The position numbers and the translations under genes are program-made. Of a stretch of 64,000 nucleotides of DNA, positions 28,376 through 37,079 are shown one piece after another (positions within the stretch are counted from its first letter, which is position 1; every line of letters starts with the position of its first letter). The stretch is from Prochlorococcus sp. AG-418-D13. GTDB taxonomy: Bacteria; Cyanobacteriota; Cyanobacteriia; PCC-6307; Cyanobiaceae. The stretch is from NCBI GenBank assembly GCA_003214315.1, contig QCLU01000005.1, positions 62,001 through 126,000 on the forward strand, written 5' to 3'. The notes beneath the pieces are model-generated. The model did not search any database. It saw only the letters and a program-made list of their open reading frames with translations, and was not told the DNA's origin.

Positions 28376-29749
28376 ATGCTTATTAATTATTATTGGATAA
28401 TAAAAAGGCGTAGAATTTTATTTTCAGCAGTTGTAGATTTTTTTTTAATAATTTATTTTTATAACCTTGTACACATTAATAATTTTGAGTCTTATCCTAA
28501 TAAGTTAGTTACTTTTTGCATAGCAGCTTTTTGGATAATAATAAGTTATCTAGTCGGTAGATATATGCAAATAAAGGATATTAATAGCAATGGATTAATT
28601 AAAAATTTAGTAAAAATTATTTTTCTTTTTCTTCTATGCAATTTCGTTTATCTAATATTTAATTATGGATTGATTATTTTATTTGACATCTTTCAAGTAA
28701 AAATACCATATCAAAATTTTGACAGATTATTATATTACTCATTCTTTGAATCTTTAATATCTATAACTTTAGTTAGTTATTTCTTTCAATATATATTAAG
28801 TGTAATAACCCATAAAATTTATAAATATGATAAAAAATGGATTTATATAGGTTCTATTTTAAATTATGAAAAAATACTTAAAGAAACATCATCAAGGAAA
28901 AGCATTCTTAAATTGATTTTAAATAAAGAAGATGAAAATCTTAGTTCAATTAAATCAAACAATATAGAAGGAATAGTTATTGAAAGTTTCTCTAATATTA
29001 GTGAAACAACTCTTGAAATTATTACGAAGCTTAAATTGAGGGGTATAAAAGTAATTACATCATTAACTTGGTTTGAAAAAGAATTAAATAGAATTCCTAC
29101 AAATTTAATTTATGATAAATCTCAATTAATAGAAAAGATAAAATCTTCAGAATATAATTATCAATTAAGAATAAAAAGAATGGGGGATATTATCGTAAGT
29201 CTTTTATTACTTTTTACACTATCTCCAATATTTCTTACAATAAGCTTTTTAATTTTTTTAGAGGATAGAAAGTCAATTTTTTATACACAAAGAAGAACTG
29301 GCTTAAATGGAAGAACAATAAAAATAATTAAATTCAGGAGTATGAAAATTAATGCTGAAAAAGATGGTATCCAGTGGTCAACCAAAAATGACAATAGAAT
29401 AACTAATATTGGTCAATTGATTAGGGCTACAAGATTAGATGAATTACCTCAGCTTTTTTGTGTAATAAAAGGAGATATGAGTTTGATTGGTCCAAGACCA
29501 GAAAGACCAGAAATTGAAAAAGAATTTTTGAAAGATATTCCTTATTATGATTACAGAAATGTTATTAAACCAGGATTAAGTGGATGGGCACAAGTTAATT
29601 ATCCTTATGGAGCAAGCGTATTTGACTCAAGCAAGAAACTTAGTTACGACATATACTACATAACAAATTTTTCTTTTTTCTTAGATTTATTAATTTTATT
29701 TCAAACCATAAAAATAATTTTTAATTTGAAAGGATACAAGCCAAATTAA
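28376..29749 (+). CDS. Initiating sugar transferase (WcaJ/WbaP-type polyprenyl-phosphate hexose-1-P transferase)
   Basis: The 457-residue protein has four to five N-terminal membrane helices and a C-terminal catalytic domain with KRMGDIIVSLLLLFTLSPIF (re-entrant helix), RRTGLNGRTIKIIKFRSM, RLDELPQLFCVIKGDMSLIG and PRPERPEIE. This family starts repeat-unit synthesis by moving a sugar-1-phosphate from a nucleotide sugar onto undecaprenyl phosphate at the inner membrane. Sugar specificity is not deducible. It is followed by GT2 and the dTDP-rhamnose genes. Confidence 0.92.
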   Translation: MLINYYWIIKRRRILFSAVVDFFLIIYFYNLVHINNFESYPNKLVTFCIAAFWIIISYLVGRYMQIKDINSNGLIKNLVKIIFLFLLCNFVYLIFNYGLIILFDIFQVKIPYQNFDRLLYYSFFESLISITLVSYFFQYILSVITHKIYKYDKKWIYIGSILNYEKILKETSSRKSILKLILNKEDENLSSIKSNNIEGIVIESFSNISETTLEIITKLKLRGIKVITSLTWFEKELNRIPTNLIYDKSQLIEKIKSSEYNYQLRIKRMGDIIVSLLLLFTLSPIFLTISFLIFLEDRKSIFYTQRRTGLNGRTIKIIKFRSMKINAEKDGIQWSTKNDNRITNIGQLIRATRLDELPQLFCVIKGDMSLIGPRPERPEIEKEFLKDIPYYDYRNVIKPGLSGWAQVNYPYGASVFDSSKKLSYDIYYITNFSFFLDLLILFQTIKIIFNLKGYKPN

Positions 29750-29876
29750 TCTAGATATTTAAAAAAAATTAAGATTATTTAATTCAATATAAATTTAAAA
29801 AATATATATAAATCCTATTCATTTTATTGAAATTTATTATGGTAAAATCAAAAGGTTTTATAAAAGTTATTAATAT

Positions 29877-30818
29877 ATGAATTCGAAGTTTGCTAATAAG
29901 AAAGTTGCTGTAATACTAGGCTTTTACAATGGCAACAATTATATAGAGGCACAAATTGAAAGCATATTAAACCAAAACTTTAAAAATATCGACATCTTAA
30001 TTTTTGATGACAACTCAAAGAAAAAACTTGAATCAAAAAAGTTAAAAATCAATAATAAAAAATGTAAAATAAAAATCACTAAAAGAAAAACAAATCTAGG
30101 ATATGCCAAAAATTTTCTTTTAGGTTTAAAAGAAGCTGGTAAAGAATATGATTTCTACGCTTTTTCTGATCAAGATGACATTTGGGAAAAAGACAAAATT
30201 TCAAGAGGTATTAAAGCACTAAATTCAAACAATTTGAATTTTCCAAAACTTTACTGCTCAAGGACTTCTTATTACAATTCTGAATGTACAAAAGAAATTG
30301 GAGCTTCAAACATACATCCTAAGAAACCTTCATTTGCAAATGCACTTTTGCAAAATATTGTCGGCGGAAATACTATTATTATGAATAACTTAGCCAGAAA
30401 ATTAGTAATAAAAACAGTCAAAGCAGAAAAGTTCATATCACACGATTGGTGGTGTTATCAAATAATTTCTGGAGCAGGAGGCGAAGTTATTTTTGATAAA
30501 AATAAGACTGTTAGATACAGGCAACATAAATATAATTTGATAGGGAAAAATAATGGATTCGAAGATATTAAATCAAGAATTCTTGAATTTTTATTAGGAA
30601 AAGTTAAAAAATGGTCAGATGTAAATTTGAAAAATCTCTCGAATTTTAGATATCTTCTAACAAAAGAGAATAATGAAATTCTTGATAATTTTCTAAGAGC
30701 CAGAAGATCAAAAAATATTTTTGAAAAAATTAATTTTTATTTTAAATCTGGAGTTTTTAGGCAGTCAAAAAAAGAAAGTATGGTATTTGCTATTGGATTG
30801 ATTCTAAATATGATTTGA
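29877..30818 (+). CDS. GT2 glycosyltransferase (probable rhamnosyltransferase)
   Basis: The 313-residue GT-A fold enzyme has the nucleotide-binding start AVILGFYNGNNYIEAQIES (11-29), and the DxD-region motif FSDQDDIWEKDKI (96-108) characteristic of GT2 enzymes that act on O-antigen and rhamnan chains. HDWWCYQII around residue 185 is the base region. The neighbourhood of dTDP-rhamnose synthesis genes suggests a rhamnosyltransferase; that specificity is inference. Confidence 0.85.
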   Translation: MNSKFANKKVAVILGFYNGNNYIEAQIESILNQNFKNIDILIFDDNSKKKLESKKLKINNKKCKIKITKRKTNLGYAKNFLLGLKEAGKEYDFYAFSDQDDIWEKDKISRGIKALNSNNLNFPKLYCSRTSYYNSECTKEIGASNIHPKKPSFANALLQNIVGGNTIIMNNLARKLVIKTVKAEKFISHDWWCYQIISGAGGEVIFDKNKTVRYRQHKYNLIGKNNGFEDIKSRILEFLLGKVKKWSDVNLKNLSNFRYLLTKENNEILDNFLRARRSKNIFEKINFYFKSGVFRQSKKESMVFAIGLILNMI

Positions 30819-30857
30819 AATCTTATATCTTATAAATTTTTTATGATTTAATTTACA

Positions 30858-31742
30858 ATGCAAATTCAAAATAAAGGCCATAGAAAAGGAATCATACTTG
30901 CTGGAGGTACTGGAAGTAGATTGTTCCCATTAACTAATGGAGTTTGTAAGCAATTATTGCCAATTTACAATAAACCGATGATTTACTATCCACTATCGTC
31001 TCTAATGCTTGCAGGTATTAAAGAAATACTAATAATAACAACTCCAGAGGATATTAATAAATTCAAGAAATTATTGAGTGATGGTAGTCAATTTGGAATA
31101 AATCTCAAATATATTATCCAATCAAAACCTGAAGGAATTGCACAAGCTTTCATTCTTGGAGAAGATTTTATCAAAGAATCAGACATAGCTTTGATTCTTG
31201 GAGATAATTTATTTTATGGTAAAAATTTCATTAGTTTAATGAAATCTGCAAATCAAAAAAAAGAACCTACGATTTTTGCTTATCAAGTAAGTGATCCAGA
31301 AAGATATGGAGTAGTTGAGTTTAATGAAAATAAAAAAGTGATAAGTATTGTAGAAAAGCCTAAAAACCCAAAAAGTAATTATGCAATAACAGGTATTTAT
31401 TTTTATGACAATTCAGTTATTGAGAAAGCTAAAAGTCTTAAACCATCTAAGAGAGGTGAATTAGAGATTACTGACTTAAACTTACTTTACTTAAAAGAAG
31501 ATAGATTGAATATTGAGATTTTTGGCAGAGGAATGGCGTGGCTAGATACGGGAACTTTTGATTCTTTACATGATGCATCCTCTTTTATAAAGAGTATAGA
31601 AAATAGACAAGGCTTGAAAGTTTGTTGTCCTGAAGAAGTGGCTTGGCGAAATGGATGGATTAACAACACCGATTTATTAAAATTAGCAGAACCTTTAATA
31701 AAAAGTGGATATGGAAATTATCTTATTTCTTTAATAAATTAG
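30858..31742 (+). CDS. rfbA: Glucose-1-phosphate thymidylyltransferase
   Basis: The 294-residue RmlA/RfbA makes dTDP-glucose, the first step of dTDP-L-rhamnose synthesis. The nucleotide loop GIILAGGTGSRLFPLTNGVC, KQLLPIYNKPMIYYPLSSLM, and LGDNLFYG are diagnostic, and the length is normal. The gene starts a tight run rfbA-rfbC-rfbD with gaps of 10 bp and a 4-bp overlap. Confidence 0.97.
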   Translation: MQIQNKGHRKGIILAGGTGSRLFPLTNGVCKQLLPIYNKPMIYYPLSSLMLAGIKEILIITTPEDINKFKKLLSDGSQFGINLKYIIQSKPEGIAQAFILGEDFIKESDIALILGDNLFYGKNFISLMKSANQKKEPTIFAYQVSDPERYGVVEFNENKKVISIVEKPKNPKSNYAITGIYFYDNSVIEKAKSLKPSKRGELEITDLNLLYLKEDRLNIEIFGRGMAWLDTGTFDSLHDASSFIKSIENRQGLKVCCPEEVAWRNGWINNTDLLKLAEPLIKSGYGNYLISLIN

Positions 31743-31752
31743 GAAATTAGAA

Positions 31753-32355
31753 ATGCCTTTAAAAAGTAAAAAATGTTTCACAAAGGATAATTTTGAGATA
31801 GAAGGTCCTTTGATAATTAAACCAAAAATTTTTGAAGATAAAAGAGGCTTCTTTTTTGAAAGCTGGAATAAAAGAAATTGGGAAGAAATCCTCAAACTTG
31901 ATAATCAAAGTTCACAAAATTTTGTTCAAGACAACCACTCTAAATCTTCAAAAGGTACTTTAAGAGGATTACACTTTCAAAAAATACCTTCAGCACAAGG
32001 TAAGCTTGTTAGATGTATAAAAGGAGAAATTTTTGATGTCGCTATAGATCTACGAAAAAGTTCTTCAACATTTTGCAAATATGTAGGAGTTAGACTTAAT
32101 AATGAAACTAAAGAACAACTATGGATACCAAAAGGCTTTGCACATGGTTTTTTAACAGTTTCAGATTATGCAGAAGTCAATTATAAAACCACAGATTATT
32201 GGGACTGTAAAAATGAAAAAACTATAATATGGGACGAAAAAATGTTTAATATAGAATGGCCATTAGAGGAAATTAATTTTAATATTAGCCTGAGTATTAA
32301 AGATCAAAATGGATTAAAGTTTTCTCAATTAAGCGATAAAGATTTATTCTTATGA
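31753..32355 (+). CDS. rfbC: dTDP-4-dehydrorhamnose 3,5-epimerase
   Basis: The 200-residue cupin-fold epimerase has the conserved KIFEDKRGFFFESWNKRNWE, the catalytic His region QDNHSKSSKGTLRGLHFQ and the IPKGFAHGFLTVSD loop. It acts on dTDP-4-keto-6-deoxyglucose. Its stop overlaps the start of rfbD by 4 bp. Confidence 0.97.
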   Translation: MPLKSKKCFTKDNFEIEGPLIIKPKIFEDKRGFFFESWNKRNWEEILKLDNQSSQNFVQDNHSKSSKGTLRGLHFQKIPSAQGKLVRCIKGEIFDVAIDLRKSSSTFCKYVGVRLNNETKEQLWIPKGFAHGFLTVSDYAEVNYKTTDYWDCKNEKTIIWDEKMFNIEWPLEEINFNISLSIKDQNGLKFSQLSDKDLFL

Positions 32356-33251
32356 AAATATTTATCCTTGGAGCTAATGGGCAACTGGGAAAAGAATTAG
32401 TAAAAAAATCCCCCTCTGCTTTTGAAATTTCTAGCTTTAGTAAAAATGAATTTAATCTAAGTGAATTAGATTTCTGTAAAGATAAAATTCTTGACTTAAA
32501 ACCAAATTGGATAATAAATGCTGCAGCTTATACCCAAGTTGACAAAGCCGAGGAGGATATCAAAACAGCATATAAAATCAATACAACAGCCGTTGAACTA
32601 TTAGCAAAAACGGTCTCAAGTTATGGGGGGAGACTGCTCCAAATTAGTACTGATTTCGTATTTGATGGCATGCAATCAAAACCTTATTCTCCTAAAGATA
32701 AATGTAATCCAATAAATGTTTATGGACAAACAAAACTTATGGGAGAAAAACTTTCTCTGAAATTCAAAGGAACTATAGTATTGCGAACTAGTTGGTTATA
32801 TGGAAACTTTGGTAATAATTTCTTTTTAAAGATTTTTAATCTACATAAATTTCAAGATAGTGATTCTAAGGAGATAAAAATTGTAAATGATCAAATAGGT
32901 TGTCCAACGAATACAGATAATCTTGCCTCTATTTGTTGGGAATTAATTAAAAAATCAGAAATTAAAAACCCTACAGAAAAGATTTTTCACTGGTGTAATT
33001 CCGGAGAAACCAGTTGGTATGAGTTCGCTAAATCAATAGGTGAAATTTCAGCTGAAATGGGTTTAATAAAAAATCCAGCCCCATTAAAAGCTATTAATTC
33101 ATATCAATATAATTCTCTTGCGAAAAGACCCAAATATTCAGTACTTAATTGCAGTTCAACAATAGAATTTTTAAATTTAAAGCAGATCGATTGGAAAGAA
33201 GCTCTTAGATTTGCACTCTATCAAAAACTCAATAAAGAAAAAAATATATAA
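32352..33251 (+). CDS. rfbD: dTDP-4-dehydrorhamnose reductase
   Basis: The 299-residue SDR-type reductase finishes dTDP-L-rhamnose synthesis. The N-terminal nucleotide-binding loop ILGANGQLGKEL, IINAAAYTQVDKAEED, the active-site pattern NVYGQTKLMGE (Tyr-x-x-x-Lys) and VLRTSWLYG are present. The remains of rfbB follow directly downstream, so this was once a complete rfbACDB-type set. Confidence 0.97.
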   Translation: MKIFILGANGQLGKELVKKSPSAFEISSFSKNEFNLSELDFCKDKILDLKPNWIINAAAYTQVDKAEEDIKTAYKINTTAVELLAKTVSSYGGRLLQISTDFVFDGMQSKPYSPKDKCNPINVYGQTKLMGEKLSLKFKGTIVLRTSWLYGNFGNNFFLKIFNLHKFQDSDSKEIKIVNDQIGCPTNTDNLASICWELIKKSEIKNPTEKIFHWCNSGETSWYEFAKSIGEISAEMGLIKNPAPLKAINSYQYNSLAKRPKYSVLNCSSTIEFLNLKQIDWKEALRFALYQKLNKEKNI

Positions 33252-33279
33252 AGATTTTTATAACTTAAATAGAATATAT

Positions 33280-33720
33280 AAGATAATTCCAGCCATAATT
33301 GCTTCCTGCTCTAAAATTTATGGGCCAAAACAATTTAAAGACATACTTACTCCAATAATCATGAAAATATTAGTGTAATCAAAAAAATTACTAATTTATC
33401 GAGATAATTGAATAGGAAAACTAGCTTTATGTAGAAGGTCATCTTGATGCTCTAATTAGAATTATGATTAGGTTCGTAAGTATAAAACTTTTTTTATTCT
33501 TCTTTATAAAGAAATGAATAATTTTTGTCTTACTTATAAAATTTCGAATCAATCGATAAAAAATTATTTAGTTGTAATTATTTAATAGTTCTCTTAATTT
33601 GAGAGAGAAAACTTAGAACATCACGATTTATATTTAATTAAATCCTCAAAAAAAAGTGAGCTAGAGTTGCACCCCAAATACTCCTCTTAAAAGGAAGTTA
33701 TTAGTATGAAAATAGTTTTA
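33280..33720 (+). pseudogene. rfbB: Decayed rfbB (dTDP-glucose 4,6-dehydratase) remnant
   Basis: Three segments of the dehydratase are still readable in order in this gap. At 33283-33375, IIPAIIASCSKIYGPKQFKD and LTPIIMK correspond to the [20 protein letters not shown] region. At 33416-33460, a frame shifted by one reads EN(stop)LYVEGHLDALIRI, matching RDWLFVEDHIDAI (GAC-TGG appears as AAC-TAG). At 33619-33705, LEHHDLYLIKSSKK and, after another shift, SELELHPKYSS(stop)KEVI match the PGHDxRYAID ... ELGWxPKYSFEEG end. The spacing between the segments is 115 and 245 nt, against 117 and 252 nt in the intact copy at 49709-50776. The N-terminal half is deleted. Confidence 0.85.
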
Positions 33721-33883
33721 ATTAAGGAACAAATAATAAATTTCTAAATTTAATAAAAGAAATTCACATTTGAAATTTTTAAGAGATGTACTTAAATTAC
33801 AAAATTTACATCAGAAATTATTAATAGTTTAAAGAATAAGGTTATCGTATAATAAAAAATGATTAATTTCTTGAAAAGATTAA

Positions 33884-34648
33884 ATGAATTCAAAATTGAA
33901 GCAACCAATCATTGAATTAAAGAATCTTTCTCTAAATATTCCAGTTATAAGCACCGAATCTAAAAGTCTTAAAAAGAAAATTCTAAAAACTGCATCTGGT
34001 GGATTATTAGTAAAGAATAAAAATAATGCTGTAATTCATGCTTTAAGGAATATTAGTGTCAAATTTTATCATGGAGAGAGAGTTGGACTTCTTGGTCATA
34101 ATGGTGCAGGCAAAAGTTCTTTCTTGAGATTAATAAGTGGCATCTACTTTCCTTCAGAAGGGAAATTCATTTCAAGAGTAAAAGTCCATCCTATGATAAT
34201 TAAAAGCTTTATTACCAGCCCTGAGCTAAGTGGAGAACATGCAATAAGATGCCACTATTTATTTCAAAAAGGTAATTTGAGGGGGTACGAAGACTTTTTA
34301 GAAAAAGTTATAAGTTTTTCAGGTTTAGGTGATTATATAAGCTTACCTCTTAAGGGGTATAGTGAAGGAATGTCAAATAGACTACTTTTTTCAATTCTAA
34401 CGTCTTCAAAATATGAATGCTTAGCTCTAGATGAAGGTTTTGGAGCAAGTGATGCTAGTTTCTTTGAAAAAGCAAAAAAAAGACTTGAGGATTTTATTGA
34501 ACAATCAGGTTCATTATTTCTTGCAAGTCACTCAGATGAATTATTATTAAAATTCTGTAAACGCGGCTTAGTTTTCAAAAATGGGGAAATAGTTTTTGAT
34601 TCAAATATCCAAGAAGCAATTGAGAAATACCATGAATTACATAATTAA
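33884..34648 (+). CDS. wzt: ABC exporter ATPase (Wzt/TagH-type)
   Basis: The 254-residue ATPase of a polysaccharide exporter has Walker A GLLGHNGAGKSSFLRLISGI near residue 75, the atypical signature KGYSEGMSNRL typical of Wzt/TagH, and a Walker B/D-loop CLALDEGFGASD. The C-terminal polysaccharide-recognition domain of O-antigen Wzt proteins is absent, making it a short form. Its end overlaps the permease gene start by 17 bp. It energises transfer of a polymer or glycolipid across the inner membrane. Confidence 0.9.
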   Translation: MNSKLKQPIIELKNLSLNIPVISTESKSLKKKILKTASGGLLVKNKNNAVIHALRNISVKFYHGERVGLLGHNGAGKSSFLRLISGIYFPSEGKFISRVKVHPMIIKSFITSPELSGEHAIRCHYLFQKGNLRGYEDFLEKVISFSGLGDYISLPLKGYSEGMSNRLLFSILTSSKYECLALDEGFGASDASFFEKAKKRLEDFIEQSGSLFLASHSDELLLKFCKRGLVFKNGEIVFDSNIQEAIEKYHELHN

Positions 34649-35420
34649 ATTATTACTTTTCATCTATCAAACCAGAAAAAGTTGGTGGTATACATCTACT
34701 TGTAGAACCAAAGCAAGGTTTATAAGGACTTTTCTAGGAAGCTTTTGGTTAGGACTTTCTAATCTTTTATCAATAGCAGTATTAGCCGGAGTTTATGGAA
34801 CAGTTTTTAAAGTTACTAATTTCAAAGATTATTCAATTTATTTAGGACTTGGATTAGTTGTTTGGAACTATATAAGTTCGTCAGTACTTGGCTCTGCAGC
34901 ACTTTTTGAAAACAATTCTATGAATATAAAAAATTCAAATATAAATCCAATTTTTTATGTTGTGGAAGAATGGGCTTTTCAATTACAAACATTTGCGCAA
35001 TCTTTTAGTTTAGTTTTATTAGTTCTTTCATTCATAAAGGTTAGTTTGATTTCAAATTTCATAATTTACGCATTACCTGGTTTACTTAATTTACTAATTT
35101 TTCTTTTTTGGTTTCCTCTACTTGTATGTATAGCAGGAGCTAGATTTCAAGACATATATCAATTAGTACCGATAATAATGCAACTACTTTTTTTATTGAC
35201 TCCTATTCTTTATAAAAAAGAAAATTTAAGTAGTCTTGCTTGGGTCGCTGACTACAATATTTTTTACATATTATTATCTACGATTAGAGATTCAATGCTA
35301 TTTGGAGAAGGAATAATGCTGAAGAAAAATATTTTTGTTCTTTTCTTTAACTTTATAGGTCTTTTATGGACATTAATAATTTATAAAAAAATCAGAAAAA
35401 AGATACCATTTTACATTTAA
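34632..35420 (+). CDS. wzm: ABC-2 polysaccharide exporter permease (Wzm/TagG-type)
   Basis: The 262-residue membrane protein starts at ATG 34632 (a TTG at 34596 would add 12 residues read from inside wzt). Six hydrophobic helices and the N-terminal amphipathic TRKSWWYTSTCRTKARFIRT then FLGSFWLGLSNLL match the ABC-2 permease family. It pairs with the preceding ATPase. The pair probably exports a polysaccharide through the ABC-dependent pathway. Confidence 0.9.
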   Translation: MNYIIKLLLFIYQTRKSWWYTSTCRTKARFIRTFLGSFWLGLSNLLSIAVLAGVYGTVFKVTNFKDYSIYLGLGLVVWNYISSSVLGSAALFENNSMNIKNSNINPIFYVVEEWAFQLQTFAQSFSLVLLVLSFIKVSLISNFIIYALPGLLNLLIFLFWFPLLVCIAGARFQDIYQLVPIIMQLLFLLTPILYKKENLSSLAWVADYNIFYILLSTIRDSMLFGEGIMLKKNIFVLFFNFIGLLWTLIIYKKIRKKIPFYI

Positions 35421-35425
35421 AAAAT

Positions 35426-36952
35426 TTAATCATTTTTTTTAAAAAGTCTATATTTTATTTTCAAAGGAATAGATTTTGGAAAACTTAAATATGAATTTTC
35501 AAAAATAGTTTGAATTGACTTAAGTTTATTTTTCTCAGATTTATTATTAGAAAATCTTATGTAAGCTACTTTGTAAATTTTATCTAAATCATTTTGCATG
35601 ATCATATCATCATAAGTAGAAACTTTTTCATCTACATTTTCAATTATTTGATCTATTGAAAGTTTATTATTACTCCATCTATTTGAACTTTCATGAAATA
35701 GGGTTTTAGCATTATTTTTATCAAATCGATAAATAAGAAATCTCTTTAAAGAATTATATTTTCTTGTAATTTTATTTATAGGAAGCAAATCTGATACTTT
35801 TCGTGCAATAAATAAAAAAATTTGTAATAATTTTATGTCAAATAAGAATTTGCAAATTTCTTCAAAAATTAAAATTCTAATATGAAGTAAAGCGCTATTT
35901 TTTTGATTAATCAAGTTACTACAATATTTATTTATCAATAAGGATCCTGCGGATTGCCCTCCATCTAGATGAGGATGAATCATATTTTTATTTTTTAAAA
36001 AGAATGTCCAACTTTTGAACCTTTTGAGATCCTCAGAACCTATTCTTAATAAGGAATCATTTTGAGTTAAAACTTCATAGATATAGTTAAATGTTTTTTT
36101 ATCATTTTGGATTAAGTCACTAATATTAAATTTATTTAATTTATTATTATTACTCTTTTCTAGCAACTCTAAAAAATGTTGAGGATTTGAAGTAACCCTT
36201 TCTCCAAGAGATTTAACTGGGAATTTCTCATAGACAAAATCAGGAAAAATTTGATTTGCAACAAAAACTGGCAATCCAATAGAGGCAGCTTCTAGATTAA
36301 GTTGAGTTAATTCATCAAAAGTTATAAGTGCAATACTTTTCAAAAGAAACTTAAACATTCCACTTCTTTTAATGGGATACGTTCTTGAAATTAAATTGAT
36401 ATTGTATTTTCTAAAAAGCTTCCGTATTTCTAAGGGTAATTTTTTGATTCTACCTTTACCTGTATATATAGTGATTGAATCTTTTTCAAATGTTCCTTCA
36501 TTAGATAATTTAATTGCATTTTTCCAATATTTATCAATAGGTGGTTGAAAATAAAAAAAATTCTTTGCATGAGGATCTACACAAGATGAAAATGGCAAAT
36601 TAATCTCTCCAATTTTGGGAAATACCTTGCCACCTAAAAAGTTATAGGGTGCTAATTGCCACCATAAAATTTTTAAACCTATTTTCCTTGCTAGTTTAAT
36701 ATGTTTTTTTGAAGTAGTGTCGTTTGCTATGAACCAATCATTTTTATTAGCACCCTCCAAAGATAAGATAAAATTATATTTACTTAAATTATATGGAATT
36801 AATTCTGCATTAAATTTAATTGTTAAAACATCTCTTGGAAGAAAATATAAATCCAAATTTTTATTAAACAAAAACTCATAAAGTTCATAAAAACAAACTA
36901 CTCCATTACTTTTCTTTGAAAATGGAGGCATATCTATAAAAACTTTTGCCAT
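35426..36952 (-). CDS. Large glycosyltransferase-like protein of unknown family
   Basis: The 508-residue protein has a GT-B-like C-terminal lobe pattern around residues 165-260 (SITIYTGKGRIKKLPLEIRK then ALITFDELTQLNLEAASIGL and PVFVANQIFP) that looks like a nucleotide-sugar binding half, while the C-terminal 150 residues are a Lys/Asn-rich helical tail. No named family is recognised. It sits on the opposite strand from the ABC exporter genes, convergent with the permease. It probably acts in the island's polysaccharide assembly, as acceptor and donor are unknown. Confidence 0.6.
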   Translation of the reverse strand: MAKVFIDMPPFSKKSNGVVCFYELYEFLFNKNLDLYFLPRDVLTIKFNAELIPYNLSKYNFILSLEGANKNDWFIANDTTSKKHIKLARKIGLKILWWQLAPYNFLGGKVFPKIGEINLPFSSCVDPHAKNFFYFQPPIDKYWKNAIKLSNEGTFEKDSITIYTGKGRIKKLPLEIRKLFRKYNINLISRTYPIKRSGMFKFLLKSIALITFDELTQLNLEAASIGLPVFVANQIFPDFVYEKFPVKSLGERVTSNPQHFLELLEKSNNNKLNKFNISDLIQNDKKTFNYIYEVLTQNDSLLRIGSEDLKRFKSWTFFLKNKNMIHPHLDGGQSAGSLLINKYCSNLINQKNSALLHIRILIFEEICKFLFDIKLLQIFLFIARKVSDLLPINKITRKYNSLKRFLIYRFDKNNAKTLFHESSNRWSNNKLSIDQIIENVDEKVSTYDDMIMQNDLDKIYKVAYIRFSNNKSEKNKLKSIQTIFENSYLSFPKSIPLKIKYRLFKKND

Positions 36953-37079
36953 CCTATTTAACTAATATTTATTATTTTATCATGAATTAAAAATCTTCTT
37001 TTAAGAGACGATTTAAATAAAAGAATTTCTATGTAAGGTCATATCTTCTTAAGATTGATAGATTATTAATAAATAATTT

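Noticed and set aside
33280-33380. Reading the first fragment as a mannose-1-phosphate guanylyltransferase (IPAIIA ... KQF) remnant
   Set aside because: The superficial match to IPIILAGG...PKQF lacks the Gly-rich loop, while the CSxxYGPxQFxxxLxP pattern and the two following fragments fit RfbB in order and spacing.
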